Shown piece after piece: positions 29,477 through 39,300 of a DNA stretch of 44,805 bases; position 1 is the first letter of the stretch, and every line of letters begins with the position of its first letter. The notes under the pieces are model-generated. The model worked only from the letters and a program-made list of their open reading frames with translations. It was not told the origin of the DNA and searched no databases. Where the stretch lies: NCBI GenBank assembly GCA_947589555.1, contig CANQAZ010000006.1:1-44805 (forward strand), in the 5' to 3' direction. This DNA comes from an uncultured Clostridia bacterium (GTDB lineage Bacteria; Bacillota; Clostridia; Christensenellales; Borkfalkiaceae). The position numbers were made by a program, and so were the translations under genes.

Positions 29477-30214
29477 ATGGAATTTTGTTTGAACGGCGGG
29501 GCGCTGACCCCCAAAGAGAGGAATGTGCTCATCCGCTATTGCCTCTCGGTGGCGACGCGCGGCAAGTGCGCGACGACGGCGCTTTTCCGCCCCTTCAAGC
29601 AGAAATATCTGAAAGAGGCGTTTGCCGAACAGAGCAAAACCCATACGGACCGCATTGCGCAGTGCACCCGGGAAATGCAGGAGTACGACCCCGAAAAAAC
29701 GCAACTGCCGCAAAATATGCTCGCTTTTTTCGGCGGAGTGCCCGCAAGGGAACAATACGCCGCCTATTGCCGCGAAATCGTTAAGCAGGAGAGGGACGTT
29801 CTGCGTAGCCTGAAAAGGCTCTATACCGTCAATGTGAACTATGCGTTTGTCGGCAAAAAATGGCTCGCGTTTCACCGTTCTTTGAATCCCCGCGTGACCT
29901 TCGGCTCCTCTTCCCTCCTGCACGAGGAGTGCGATTTTCTCTTCGATGAGGACAAGCGCGCGGCCTTTTTCCATTCCTCCCTCGCCGAACTTCCGCAGTG
30001 GAAGGGGGATCGGGTGCACGATTGGGGCAATGTCATGTTCGGGGAGATGGCGCTCTTCTATGAAGATCTTACGCTCTATCGCGGGGAAATGTGCATTTTG
30101 GAGACCCTTTCCCACGAGGAGATGATGACGGCGCGCCTCGAAGAGGACGATCTTTCTGACCTCGCGCGGGAGAAAGGCGGAAGAACGCTCGTCAAAAAAC
30201 TGCAAACGCGATAA
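29477..30214 (+). CDS. Unknown protein upstream of tilS (245 aa)
   Basis: No family is recognised. It is a soluble, charged protein without signal peptide or membrane segment. The N-terminal half is rich in K/E/Q and probably helical (about 40-110). The C-terminal half has HDWGNVMFGEMALFYEDLTLYRG (starting near residue 192), which reads like a beta-rich surface, and the end is basic. The ATG sits at the predicted transcription start, so translation probably begins on a leaderless message. A TTG 39 bases upstream is in frame but lies inside the promoter. The stop codon is only 2 nt from the tilS start, so it heads the tilS-hpt operon. A link to tRNA or purine metabolism is inferred only from position. 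Confidence 0.75.
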   Translation: MEFCLNGGALTPKERNVLIRYCLSVATRGKCATTALFRPFKQKYLKEAFAEQSKTHTDRIAQCTREMQEYDPEKTQLPQNMLAFFGGVPAREQYAAYCREIVKQERDVLRSLKRLYTVNVNYAFVGKKWLAFHRSLNPRVTFGSSSLLHEECDFLFDEDKRAAFFHSSLAELPQWKGDRVHDWGNVMFGEMALFYEDLTLYRGEMCILETLSHEEMMTARLEEDDLSDLAREKGGRTLVKKLQTR

Positions 30215-30216
30215 AT

Positions 30217-31587
30217 ATGACGCTTTTCAACGCGGAAAAATACAGAGGCAAGCGGGTGTGCGTCGCGCTCTCGGGCGGCGTCGATTCGGTCTGCCTTCTG
30301 CACGCGTTCAAAGAACAGGCGGAGGGGTGCGGAATTTCGCTCTCCGCTCTCCACATCGAACACGGCATCCGCGGGGAAGAATCCGTCCGCGATATGCAAT
30401 TCTGCAAAACGCTGTGCGAAAAGTGGGGGGTCCCGCTGAAAATACAGCGGGTGAACGTCCCCGATCTCGTCAGGGGGCACGGCGGAAATTTGGAGCAAAC
30501 CGCTCGCTTCGTGCGCTACGGCGCCTTTCATTCCCTTCTCGAAGAGGATGAAGCCGACCTCGTCGCGACCGCCCATCACGCGGACGACGTCGCGGAGACG
30601 ATTCTCTTCCGCCTCGCCCGCGGAACGGGGCTTTCAGGCATGAAGGCGATCACCGAATACGACGGCATCGTGCGCCCCCTCCTTACCTGCACCCGCGCCG
30701 AGATCGAGGCCTACGCAAGCGAAAAAAACCTACCCCATGTTGAAGATTCGACGAACGGGGACGAAAATTACACCCGCAATTATATCCGCCATACGGCGCT
30801 CCCCGCCTTTGAAGGCATCCACGGGAATGCGGCGAAGCACCTCGTGGAGTTTGCCGCGCTCGCCGCGGAGGAGGACGATTTCCTTCAATCGCTCGCGGAG
30901 AGCAAAATTTTGCACATTGCGGGGGAAGAGCGGGTGCCCGTCGATCTTCCCGACGTCCTCTTTGCCCGCGCCTGTCTCTTCTGTATGCGGCAGTATGCGC
31001 CGGGCGGCGGCTACACCCGCGCCAACATCGGGGAGATCGAAAAACTCAAAGCGTTGCAGAGCGGGAAGAAGGTCGTCCTGCCCGTCTCGGACGGCTTAAA
31101 ACGGCTCGCGACCCTCTATGCCTTCCGCGAGGGAGGAGAGATCGTCTTTGAGTTGGAGTATCAGGACGGGCCGCCCCGGCCCGAGGAGATCCCCTTCGCC
31201 GTGGGGCGGCGAACGATGGACCATTTGCCCACAACCCCGCCCGAAATGGGGCTCTATACGGTGCCCTCTCTCTTTTCGGTGCGGGAGGCCGACGGGTACG
31301 CCGCGCCCGATCACGGCATAAAACGCAAGCAACTCTTCGTCGATTTGGACGCCTTTCCCGAGGGTTGCGTGGTGCGCGCACGGCGGGAGGGCGACATGAT
31401 CACCCCATACCATGCCCCGAGAAAGACGCTCAAAAAATTCTTGACCGACCGCAAAATTTCGGCGCGGCTCTCAAAAAAACTCCCCGTCATCGCAAAGGGG
31501 AGCGAGGTGTACGCCGTCGTGGGCGTGGAGATCGCCGATGCCGTGAAGGTGACGAAAAGCACCGTGCGGCGGGGCGTCATTCAATAA
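30217..31587 (+). CDS. tilS: tRNA(Ile)-lysidine synthase (456 aa)
   Basis: TilS attaches lysine to the wobble C of tRNA-Ile2(CAU) using ATP, turning its decoding from AUG to AUA. The N-type PP-loop ATPase motif SGGVDS is at residues 19-24 and the family motif AHHADDVAETIL lies about 120 residues in. The C-terminal part holds the substrate-binding domain with GDMITPYHAPRKTLKKFLTDRKI, typical of TilS C-domains. The length fits the family. There is no clear ribosome site. The start is 2 nt after the previous stop, so coupling is expected. hpt follows, as in many Bacillota. Confidence 0.96.
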   Translation: MTLFNAEKYRGKRVCVALSGGVDSVCLLHAFKEQAEGCGISLSALHIEHGIRGEESVRDMQFCKTLCEKWGVPLKIQRVNVPDLVRGHGGNLEQTARFVRYGAFHSLLEEDEADLVATAHHADDVAETILFRLARGTGLSGMKAITEYDGIVRPLLTCTRAEIEAYASEKNLPHVEDSTNGDENYTRNYIRHTALPAFEGIHGNAAKHLVEFAALAAEEDDFLQSLAESKILHIAGEERVPVDLPDVLFARACLFCMRQYAPGGGYTRANIGEIEKLKALQSGKKVVLPVSDGLKRLATLYAFREGGEIVFELEYQDGPPRPEEIPFAVGRRTMDHLPTTPPEMGLYTVPSLFSVREADGYAAPDHGIKRKQLFVDLDAFPEGCVVRARREGDMITPYHAPRKTLKKFLTDRKISARLSKKLPVIAKGSEVYAVVGVEIADAVKVTKSTVRRGVIQ

Positions 31588-31626
31588 AAACCGCCGAAAG
31601 GCGTAGCGATACGGAGGAAAAGGTTT

Positions 31627-32166
31627 ATGCATGAGGATTTGGAGCGCATTCTTCTCACCGAGGACAGGCTCCGCGCGCGGGTCAAGGAAGTGGCGGAGCG
31701 CGTGGACGAGGCCTATGCGGATAAGACCCCGCTCGTCGTGGGCATTCTCAAAGGGGGGATCATCTTTTATGCCGACTTTGTGCGCCATCTCACCATGCCC
31801 GTGGAACTCGATTTCATGGCAGTGTCCTCTTACGGGTCGGGCACGGTGTCCTCGGGCAAACTCAAAATCCGCAAGGACCTCGACCGCGACGTAAAGGGCA
31901 GGGACGTCATCGTCGTCGAGGACATCATCGATAGCGGCTTTACCCTCGCCAACTTAAAGGCTCTCCTCTTAGAGCGCGGCGCGGCCTCCGTCTGCATCGT
32001 GACTCTCCTCGATAAAAGGGAGAGGCGGGAGTACGACATCCAATCGGATTATAATTGTTTTGTCATCGGCGATGAATTCGTCGTCGGCTACGGGCTGGAT
32101 TATAACGAGCAATACCGCCATCTCCCCTATATCGGGGTCTTGAAGCGGGAAGTTTACGGCGGCTGA
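31627..32166 (+). CDS. hpt: Hypoxanthine phosphoribosyltransferase (179 aa)
   Basis: This cytosolic purine-salvage enzyme joins hypoxanthine or guanine to PRPP to give IMP or GMP. The PRPP-binding motif VVEDIIDSG has the acidic pair E98-D99 and D102. An early LKGGIIF segment forms the flexible PPi loop region, and SYGSGT and VVGYGLDYNEQYRHLPYIGVL are family signatures. The length is normal. A GGAGG lies upstream of ATG 31627, 39 nt after tilS. A terminator follows at once. Confidence 0.97.
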   Translation: MHEDLERILLTEDRLRARVKEVAERVDEAYADKTPLVVGILKGGIIFYADFVRHLTMPVELDFMAVSSYGSGTVSSGKLKIRKDLDRDVKGRDVIVVEDIIDSGFTLANLKALLLERGAASVCIVTLLDKRERREYDIQSDYNCFVIGDEFVVGYGLDYNEQYRHLPYIGVLKREVYGG

Positions 32167-32170
32167 AACA

Positions 32171-32201
32171 AAAAACGCTCTCCGTTCGGGAGAGCGTTTT
32201 T
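32171..32201. terminator. Bidirectional intrinsic terminator between hpt and the lipoprotein gene
   Basis: A 13-bp stem (AAAAACGCTCTCC with GGAGAGCGTTTTT) has a GTTCG loop. With A-run on one side and T-run on the other, it serves both convergent transcripts. Confidence 0.9.
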
Positions 32202-32212
32202 CCTATTTCTTT

Positions 32213-33223
32213 TTATTTGGCGAATTCCGCCGTTTTCAGGGTATAGACGAGGGTGCCGTAGGCGCTCGGGATGGGGTCTTCGAGGCGCAGAAGCACGTTG
32301 CGGTATTGGTTGCTTGCCGTATCCGTGAGGGCCGCGTAGTAGGCGGTGCGTTCGGGTCCCGATTGGGCGATATCGTAGTGGAAGTGTACGGTATAGGCGG
32401 CAAGGTCCCCGGTGACGGGCGTCGTCGCATCCCCGTCTTTGAGCGCAAGGGCGGTGGGCGAGTAGGTAGAGGCCGCGGGCGCCTCGGTAAAGATGACGTC
32501 GCACACATTGTTGGTCTGCGGGTCGATGGTCGTAAAGGAGACGGCGGCGGTCATGCCGAGCCCGCGCAAGGCAAAGAGGATCTCCTCGTTGTCGAAGAAA
32601 CTCCCGTCCGCGTCGATCTCGATTTCCGCGGGATCGCCCTCGATGCCCTCATCGGGCAGACTGCTTGTCACCGTGGCGGCGGTCACCGCCGTTTCGGAGG
32701 CGGAGGCGTTGGTGTTGTAAACGACGGAGTAGGTGAGGTGCACCGTATCGCACAGATGATCGGCGGCGGGGACCGCCGCGGGGTTGGTGCTCCTGATCTC
32801 CTTCGTGCTCATGATGGGGCGGAGGTTTTTATCCGCCGTGTGGAAGTAGACGGCCGAAGTCACAAAGTCCTCAAAGGTCTCGCCCGCCGTGCCCTGATAG
32901 GTGTAGTGGCCCGAGATCTTCAACTCCGTCTTGTAGCAATACACGTTGGCGGAGGAGCCGTCCCCAAAGGTATAGTTGACGGTGGAAAGTTCGGTCGTGT
33001 ACACGCCGTCGTTGTAGGTCACAAAGTAGTCGCCCTGAACGGAGGGCGGAGTAAAGGTGACGGCATATTCCAGCCTTTCCGCCGAATAGTCGATGCGGGA
33101 GGTAGTCGTATTGGCGTACCAGTTGGGGCTGATGGGCAAAGTCGTCGGTCCGCCCCCGCCGCAAGCGGAAAGGGCGCACAGCGGCAACAGCACAAGGAGC
33201 CCGGCAATCCTTCTTTTCTTCAT
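32213..33223 (-). CDS. Unknown secreted lipoprotein (336 aa)
   Basis: The N-terminus KKRR plus hydrophobic core ends in the lipobox LSAC (18-21), so the protein should be lipid-anchored at Cys21 on the outer face of the membrane, followed by a GGGG linker. The rest is Thr/Ser/Ala-rich and beta-like, with no family I can name. Two similar halves may exist (HYTYQGTAGETFEDFVTSAVYFHT against VHFHYDIAQSGPERTAYYAALTD), but this is weak. GGAG lies 7 nt before the ATG and a good promoter lies upstream. It is transcribed alone, converging on hpt. Confidence 0.8.
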   Translation of the reverse strand: MKKRRIAGLLVLLPLCALSACGGGGPTTLPISPNWYANTTTSRIDYSAERLEYAVTFTPPSVQGDYFVTYNDGVYTTELSTVNYTFGDGSSANVYCYKTELKISGHYTYQGTAGETFEDFVTSAVYFHTADKNLRPIMSTKEIRSTNPAAVPAADHLCDTVHLTYSVVYNTNASASETAVTAATVTSSLPDEGIEGDPAEIEIDADGSFFDNEEILFALRGLGMTAAVSFTTIDPQTNNVCDVIFTEAPAASTYSPTALALKDGDATTPVTGDLAAYTVHFHYDIAQSGPERTAYYAALTDTASNQYRNVLLRLEDPIPSAYGTLVYTLKTAEFAK

Positions 33224-33253
33224 AAAAGATCTCCGAATGAGTGATTCGGGGAT

Positions 33254-33282
33254 ATTATAGCATATTTTTTTTGGTTTGTAAA
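33254..33282 (-). promoter_or_regulatory. Promoter of the lipoprotein gene
   Basis: On the minus strand, TTTACA (33282-33277), a 17-nt spacer and TATAAT (33259-33254) with TGC just upstream form an extended -10. It is divergent from the addB promoter. Confidence 0.8.
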
Positions 33283-33298
33283 AATAAATCGTTCGAAT

Positions 33299-33331
33299 AT
33301 GACAAAAAATTTCGGCGAAGTATGATATAAT
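33299..33331 (+). promoter_or_regulatory. Promoter of addBA
   Basis: TGA-TATAAT (-10 at 33326-33331) is an extended -10. ATGACA at 33299-33304 could serve as -35 for an overlapping TATGAT (33321-33326) with a 16-nt spacer. The leader to the start codon would be very short, about 10-15 nt. Confidence 0.6.
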
Positions 33332-33348
33332 ATAGGAAAACGGGAGAA

Positions 33349-36300
33349 ATGATGACGCACATAATTTGTTGCAAGGATCTCTCCGATGCGCTCGGCGCGC
33401 TCACGGCGTGCGTTTCCGCGCGGGAGGGAAAAAACATCGTCTTTTGCGAGGACAGGCTCACCCTTCTCGCCGAGCGGGCCGTACTGTCCCGCCGCAAGGC
33501 CTCTTTCCAGACGGAGGTCACCACATTTTCGCGCTTTCTTTCGGGCGAAAAGCGGGTGCTCTCCAAGCAGGGCTCGGTCATGAAACTCGCGTCCCTCATC
33601 GAGGCGCACGCGGGGGACCTCGGTTGCTTCAAAAAGGGTGCGGCGCAGGCGGTGTACGAGACGATCGCCCAACTTTCCGCGTCCCGCGTGGACGGGGCGG
33701 CCCTGCGCGCGGGCGCGGAGCAGACGGAGGGCCTCTTAAAGTTAAAACTCACCGATCTCGCCCTTCTTTTGGAGGAATACACCTCCTTTTTGCAGGATTC
33801 GGGCTATGTGGATGAAAACGGCTATCTTGCCCTCCTGCCCTCCGCCGTGGAGCGGGCGGCAAAGGGGGCGCACGTCGTATTTTTCGCCTTTCCGTCCTTC
33901 ACGAAGCAAGCGCTCGAAGGGGTGCGCGCCGCGCTGGGCACGGCGTCGGAGGTCACGGCCGTCTTTGTGGATGGCGACGCCGCCTTCTGCACGCACGAGG
34001 CAAAGTCGGCCTTTGTGCGCGCCGCCCGCGATTTCGGCCCCTTCACGGAGAGCGAGCCCCCGTCCACGCTGTCGCGGGATGCGGAAATTTTGTATCACGG
34101 CCTCTTCTCGCCCGAAAAATTCGGCGGCACGGGGCGGGAGACCTCCTCGGTATTCGCCTTCGAGGGGGCGGACGAGGCGGCGGAGATGGATACCGTCTGC
34201 GCCCTCATCAAAAAGCACCTCTCTGAGGGGATGCGCTACCGCGATTTCGCGGTGCTCGTGCCCGATGCCGGGCGCCTCTTTGCCGTGGAGCGCGCCTTTG
34301 CGGCCTACCGCATCCCCTATTTTGCCGACCGCAAGCGTCCCTTCTCGGAGCACATCTTCTGCGCCTTTGCTCTCGCCGTCCTGCGGGCGGTGTCCGATGG
34401 CGGCCTGCCCGCCTCGGTGGACGCCGTCGCGGCCAACGTCCTCTTCGGAGAGGGCGGGGACGAATACCGCAACTATCTTCTGAAATTCGGGGGTTACCGC
34501 GGCGCGGTGCGGCGGGAGATCAAGGAGGGGGAGGCCGTCAGCCGCTACCGCCGCGAAAATCTCGTTTCCTGCCGCGGGCGGATGCTCTCCTACCTTGCCG
34601 TCTTTCCCCGCAAGGGGACGTGTGCGGAGTACGTCGCGGGGGTGCGCGCCCTCCTTTCCCTCACCGATGCGGAAGGGGTCGTCTCGCGCCTTCGCGAAAC
34701 CTTCACGGGCGCCGACCGCGCCTTTCTCGATCTGTCCCCCCTCGAAGGGGTGCTTGCGGAGATGTCCGCCGTCGCGGGCGGGGAAACGCTCACCGCGCGC
34801 GAATTTTCCGCGCTGTTTGAAAGCGGCCTCTCCTCCCTCGGGATCTCCGTTCTGCCCCAGTTTGCGGATGCGGTGTTCGTGGGAGACGCCACGGAGAGCA
34901 AATTCGGCCGCGTCAAAGTGCTGTTTGCCACCGGTCTCACGGAGGCCCTGCCCCGCACCTCGCGGGATACGGCGCTCATCTCCGACCGCGATATCGGCGC
35001 CCTCCGCGATCTCCGCGTCGAAATCGAGCCCGCCATCGCGGTGGTCAACGCCCGCGCGCGGGAAAGTTTGGCCGTCAACCTCTGCTCCTTTTCGGAGGCC
35101 CTCTACCTCTCCCGCCCTCTGCGCGCGGGGGACGGGGAGACGCAGAAGAGCGAAATTTTCTCCTATGCCGAACGCCTCTTCCGCCTTCTGCCTCCGCCCG
35201 ATCTCTTTCCCTTCGACTGTTGCGAGGAGGAGCCCGCCGCGCTCGCCCTCTTGAAGTACCGCGAACGCTATCTGTGCGGGGAGGAGGACGGCAGCCGTTA
35301 CGCCTCCCTCCAAGCCGCCCTTTTGCAGGAATGGGGTGCGGAAAAAGTGGAAAAATTGCTCTCCGAGGGCAAAAAGGAGGGGGTGCCCGAGGCGGCCGAA
35401 CTGTACTTTTCGGGGGAGGTCTCTCCCACCCTTCTCGAAAAATATTGCGAGTGCCCGTACGCGGGCTTTGCCCTGCGCGCCCTGCGCCTCCGCGAGCGGG
35501 AGGAGCGCACGGTGCAGGATACCGATGCGGGCACCTTCGTGCACGCCGTATTGGAGCGCGTCGCTCCCTCCTTCAACGGGTTTCAAAGCGAGGCGGAATG
35601 CCGCACGGCGGCGCGGGCGGCGGCCGAAGAACTCTTAAAGAGCCCCCGTTTTTCCGCCCTTGCCGATACCGCCGCCGGGCTGTACACCTCCAAGCGCCTC
35701 GTCGAGGAGTGCGGCGAGGTCTCCGCGGCCGCCTATTTGCAGGTGGCACGCTCCCGTTTCCGCGTACGGGAGACGGAGGAGGAGATCTCCCTGCCCGAAC
35801 TCTCCCTCAAAGGGCGGGCGGACCGCGTGGATTGCTCCGACGAGTACGTCCGCGTCATCGATTACAAGACGGGCGCCATCGACGATAAGGCCGTTTCCTA
35901 TTATACGGGGCGCAAATTGCAACTCCAACTCTATCTTTTGGCGGCGGCGCGGGGGGGCAAGGCGGCGGGGGCCTTCTATTTCCCTGCCGCCGAAAGTTTC
36001 ACCGCGGCGGAGGAGCCCAAGTACCGCATGCGCGGCTTTTTCAGCAAGGAGGACGAGGTCGTCTCCCGCATGGACGAGGGCCGTCCCGAGGGGGAAAAGA
36101 GTTCCCTCTTCGAAGGGGGCGGCCGCACGGAAAAGGGGATGGCGCAGGCCGATTTCGAGGACTTTTTGGAATACGCCCGCCTCCTCTCCCTCGGCGCGGA
36201 GGGGGAAATGCGGGAGGGGAACATTACGCCCTCTCCCTACGAGGGGGCGTGCGCGCACTGCAAACTGTTGGGCGCGTGCGGTTTCCGCGGGGAGCCCCGC

Positions 36301-36369
36301 CGCGAAGGGGCCGTCGGCTGTAAGGAGATCGTGGAGATCGTCCGCAGGCAAAGGGGGGAACGCAAATGA
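33349..36369 (+). CDS. addB: AddB subunit of the AddAB helicase-nuclease (1006 aa)
   Basis: AddAB resects double-strand breaks for RecA-dependent repair. AddB contributes a nuclease domain held by an iron-sulfur cluster. The C-terminal RecB-type nuclease shows GRADRVD (D825), then VIDYKTG (D838, K840) and a QLQLYLL helix. The cluster cysteines are visible as C700 or C702 (YCECPYAGFALRAL) and C968, C971 and C977 (CAHCKLLGAC). The N-terminus has no GxxGxGKT: residues 1-20 (IICCKDLSDALGAL) stand where Bacillus AddB has a Walker A, so ATP binding by this subunit is doubtful. It is somewhat shorter than the usual ~1150 residues. GGGAG at 33342-33346 fits the second ATG (33352) better than the first. 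The stop overlaps the addA start. Confidence 0.9.
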   Translation: MMTHIICCKDLSDALGALTACVSAREGKNIVFCEDRLTLLAERAVLSRRKASFQTEVTTFSRFLSGEKRVLSKQGSVMKLASLIEAHAGDLGCFKKGAAQAVYETIAQLSASRVDGAALRAGAEQTEGLLKLKLTDLALLLEEYTSFLQDSGYVDENGYLALLPSAVERAAKGAHVVFFAFPSFTKQALEGVRAALGTASEVTAVFVDGDAAFCTHEAKSAFVRAARDFGPFTESEPPSTLSRDAEILYHGLFSPEKFGGTGRETSSVFAFEGADEAAEMDTVCALIKKHLSEGMRYRDFAVLVPDAGRLFAVERAFAAYRIPYFADRKRPFSEHIFCAFALAVLRAVSDGGLPASVDAVAANVLFGEGGDEYRNYLLKFGGYRGAVRREIKEGEAVSRYRRENLVSCRGRMLSYLAVFPRKGTCAEYVAGVRALLSLTDAEGVVSRLRETFTGADRAFLDLSPLEGVLAEMSAVAGGETLTAREFSALFESGLSSLGISVLPQFADAVFVGDATESKFGRVKVLFATGLTEALPRTSRDTALISDRDIGALRDLRVEIEPAIAVVNARARESLAVNLCSFSEALYLSRPLRAGDGETQKSEIFSYAERLFRLLPPPDLFPFDCCEEEPAALALLKYRERYLCGEEDGSRYASLQAALLQEWGAEKVEKLLSEGKKEGVPEAAELYFSGEVSPTLLEKYCECPYAGFALRALRLREREERTVQDTDAGTFVHAVLERVAPSFNGFQSEAECRTAARAAAEELLKSPRFSALADTAAGLYTSKRLVEECGEVSAAAYLQVARSRFRVRETEEEISLPELSLKGRADRVDCSDEYVRVIDYKTGAIDDKAVSYYTGRKLQLQLYLLAAARGGKAAGAFYFPAAESFTAAEEPKYRMRGFFSKEDEVVSRMDEGRPEGEKSSLFEGGGRTEKGMAQADFEDFLEYARLLSLGAEGEMREGNITPSPYEGACAHCKLLGACGFRGEPRREGAVGCKEIVEIVRRQRGERK

Positions 36370-39300
36370 AACTCACGCAGGAACAGAGCAACGCCATCGC
36401 GGCCCGCGGGCAGGTCGTCGTCTCGGCCTCGGCGGGGAGCGGCAAGACCTTCGTCATGATCGAACGCCTCGTCTCCCTCGTGCTCGGGGGGGAGCATGTC
36501 CGCGATATGCTCGCCGTCACCTTCACCAACAAGGCGGCGGCACAGATGCGGGAAAGGCTCCGCCTCGCCCTCTTGCGCAAGATCGGCGAAAGCGCGGGCA
36601 AGGAGCGCGAACGCCTCCTTTCCGAACTCAACGATCTGCCCGTCATGGACGTCAGCACCATCCACGCCTTCTGCGCCCGCCTCATCCGCTCCGATTTCTT
36701 CCTCGTCGATGCGGACCCCGCCTTCACCGTGCTCTCCCCGGACATGCCGGAGGGCAAGGAACTGTCGGCGCGCGCGATGGACGAGGTATTCGAGGAGGCC
36801 TACGCGGCGGGGACGGCGGAATTTACCGGCCTGCTCTCCGTCTACTACCGCAAGAAAAAGGATACCCGCCTGCGCGAGATCGTCCTCTCCCTCTATGAAA
36901 GCGCGCGGGAGGAGGGGGATCCCCGCGCCGTCCTGCAACGGGTGGGGCAGGAGGATGGGTTCGGGGAGGCGTGCGCCTTCCTCGCCCGAAGTTATGCCCG
37001 CCGCGCCCGCTTCTTTTCCGAATGGCTCGAAGATCACGGGGCGTGGTTTGCCGAGCACAACCCCCGCGCGCTCGGGGTGGCGTCCGACCTCATGGCCGCC
37101 CTCACTCCCATCGAAAACGCCCAAACGCTGTTCGATATGGCCGATTTTGCCAAGCAAAACCCGCCCGTCGTCCGCATCATGCCCCGCATGACGAAGGCGT
37201 CGGGGGAGGAACTCGATCTTCTCCGTTTTCTGTCGGCGGCAAGCAAATCGGTCAAGGCGCTGTACGCGGAACTCAAAGAGTACGCCTCGCGGGAGGAGGA
37301 GGAAAGGCGGTATCTCGACGCCGCCCGCCGCGCCTCCGCCTTAAAGGATCTCGCCCTCGCCTACGACGAGGCCTACACCCGCGTCAAGCGGGAGAGCGGC
37401 GTCCTCGACTATCAGGATCTCGAACGCTACGCCCTCGCCGTGCTTTCCAACGAGGGGGTGCGGGAAGAGTTGCGCGCCCGCTACCGCTACGTCTGCGTGG
37501 ACGAGTATCAGGACGTCAACCCCGTGCAGGAGCGCATCCTCTCCGCCGTTTCGGGGGGAGACGTGTTCCTCGTGGGGGACGAAAAACAGGCCATCTACGG
37601 CTTCCGCGGCAGCCGTTCGGAATATTTCGTAAAAAAGGCGGAGGCGGCGCCCGTCTCCCTTCGGCTCACCTCCAACTTCCGCTCGTCGGACGGCGTGCTC
37701 GAAGGGGTCAACCGCGTCTTTGCCCCCCTCATCGGCGAAAAATACGCCCCGATGGTCGGGGGCGGGCGGTACGGCGCCCACCGCGGCGGGGTGCAATTCC
37801 ACCTCGTGCCCGAAGGGGAGGAGGGGGAGGCGCGGGAGCGGAGCGTCTACTCCGTGCTCGCCTGCGAGGGGGCGGAAAAGCCCGATCCTTTGGCGGAGGA
37901 AGTCGCCCGCATCGCCGAAAGCGAGATCGGGCGGGAGTGGTACGATGCCGACGAAGGGCGCGCGAAGGGGGTGACGTTCGGCGACGTCGCCGTGCTCGTC
38001 CGCAACCGCACGGGGGAGGCGGAGCGCATCGCGCGCGAACTGGCCGCGCGGGGCATCCCCGTTTCGGCCTCCTCCAAAGTCAACGTCTGCGACTTTTTCG
38101 AGGCCCGCCTTCTCATCGACTGGCTCTCCTTCCTCGATAACGCCGAGCAGGATATCCCCCTCGTCACGGCCATGCTCTCGGCCGTGGGGGGCTTCACCGA
38201 GCGCGACCTCGCCCTCATCCGCCTCGCGGGCAAGGGCCCCTACACCTTCCGCGAGGCGTGCGCCGCCTACCGCAAGCGGGCGGGGGACGGGCTGGCCGCC
38301 CGCCTCAATTCCTTCTTCGCCCGCGCGGAGGAACTGCGCGCTCTCGCGCAGGTGCGCACCGCCTCGGAGATGGCGGGCCTCCTCCTCTCCCTCGGCCTCG
38401 AACGGCAGATCGCATCGGGGCGGGAGGGCGCGGCGCGGCTGGCGCGGGTGGACCGCCTCCTCAAAGAGGCGGAGAGCGCGGGGAGCGTCCACGCCTTCCT
38501 CGCCCGCCTCAACAGCGCGCAGTATCGGGTGGAGTACGGCGGCGAGGGGGGCGAAAACGCCGTGCACATCGTCACCATGCACGCCTCGAAGGGGCTCGAA
38601 TATCCCATCGTCATCCTCGCGGGGCTGGACGCCCCCTTCCACGGGCCCGACCGCGACGAGATCCTCTGGACGGAGCGCTTCCTCGCCGCCCCCCGCAGTT
38701 ACGATGCGGCGGCCAAAACGGTGTGCGATACCGTCCTCCGCCGCGCGGCGGAAAAGGTGCAGGAGGGGGAGGAGCGCCTCGGCGAGCGCAACCTTCTGTA
38801 CGTCGCCATGACGCGCGCCCGCGACCGCCTCCACCTCGTGTTCTCGGGCAAGGAGCACGCCCTCTCCCCGGAGTTTGCCAAGCGGTTTTCCGATTTCATC
38901 GACTTCAAGTCCTGCGCCTCCTACTTTGCGGAGCGGGAGGAGGGGCGCGCCCCCGCGGCGCGGGAGCCCCTTCCCCCGCGGGCGGACATGGAGGCCTCCG
39001 CCCGCGTCCGCGCCGTCTACGCCGCGCCCTATCCCTTCGCCGCAAGTTGCTCCATGCCCATGAAGAGTTCGGCCACTGCCCTCATGCACGGCGAGGAGGA
39101 GCCTTGCCCCCGTACACAGGAGCCGCCCCGCACGGGCGAGGAGGAGCCCCGCTCCCGCACGGGCGGAAGGGGGCACACGGTGGAGGAGGGGCTCGCCTAC
39201 CACGCCTTTTTGGAGCAGGTGCGCTTCGGCTACCCCGCCGAGGAGGAACTCGAACGCATGCGCCGCGACGCCCTCCTTCCCGGGGAGCGGCTCGCCCTTC

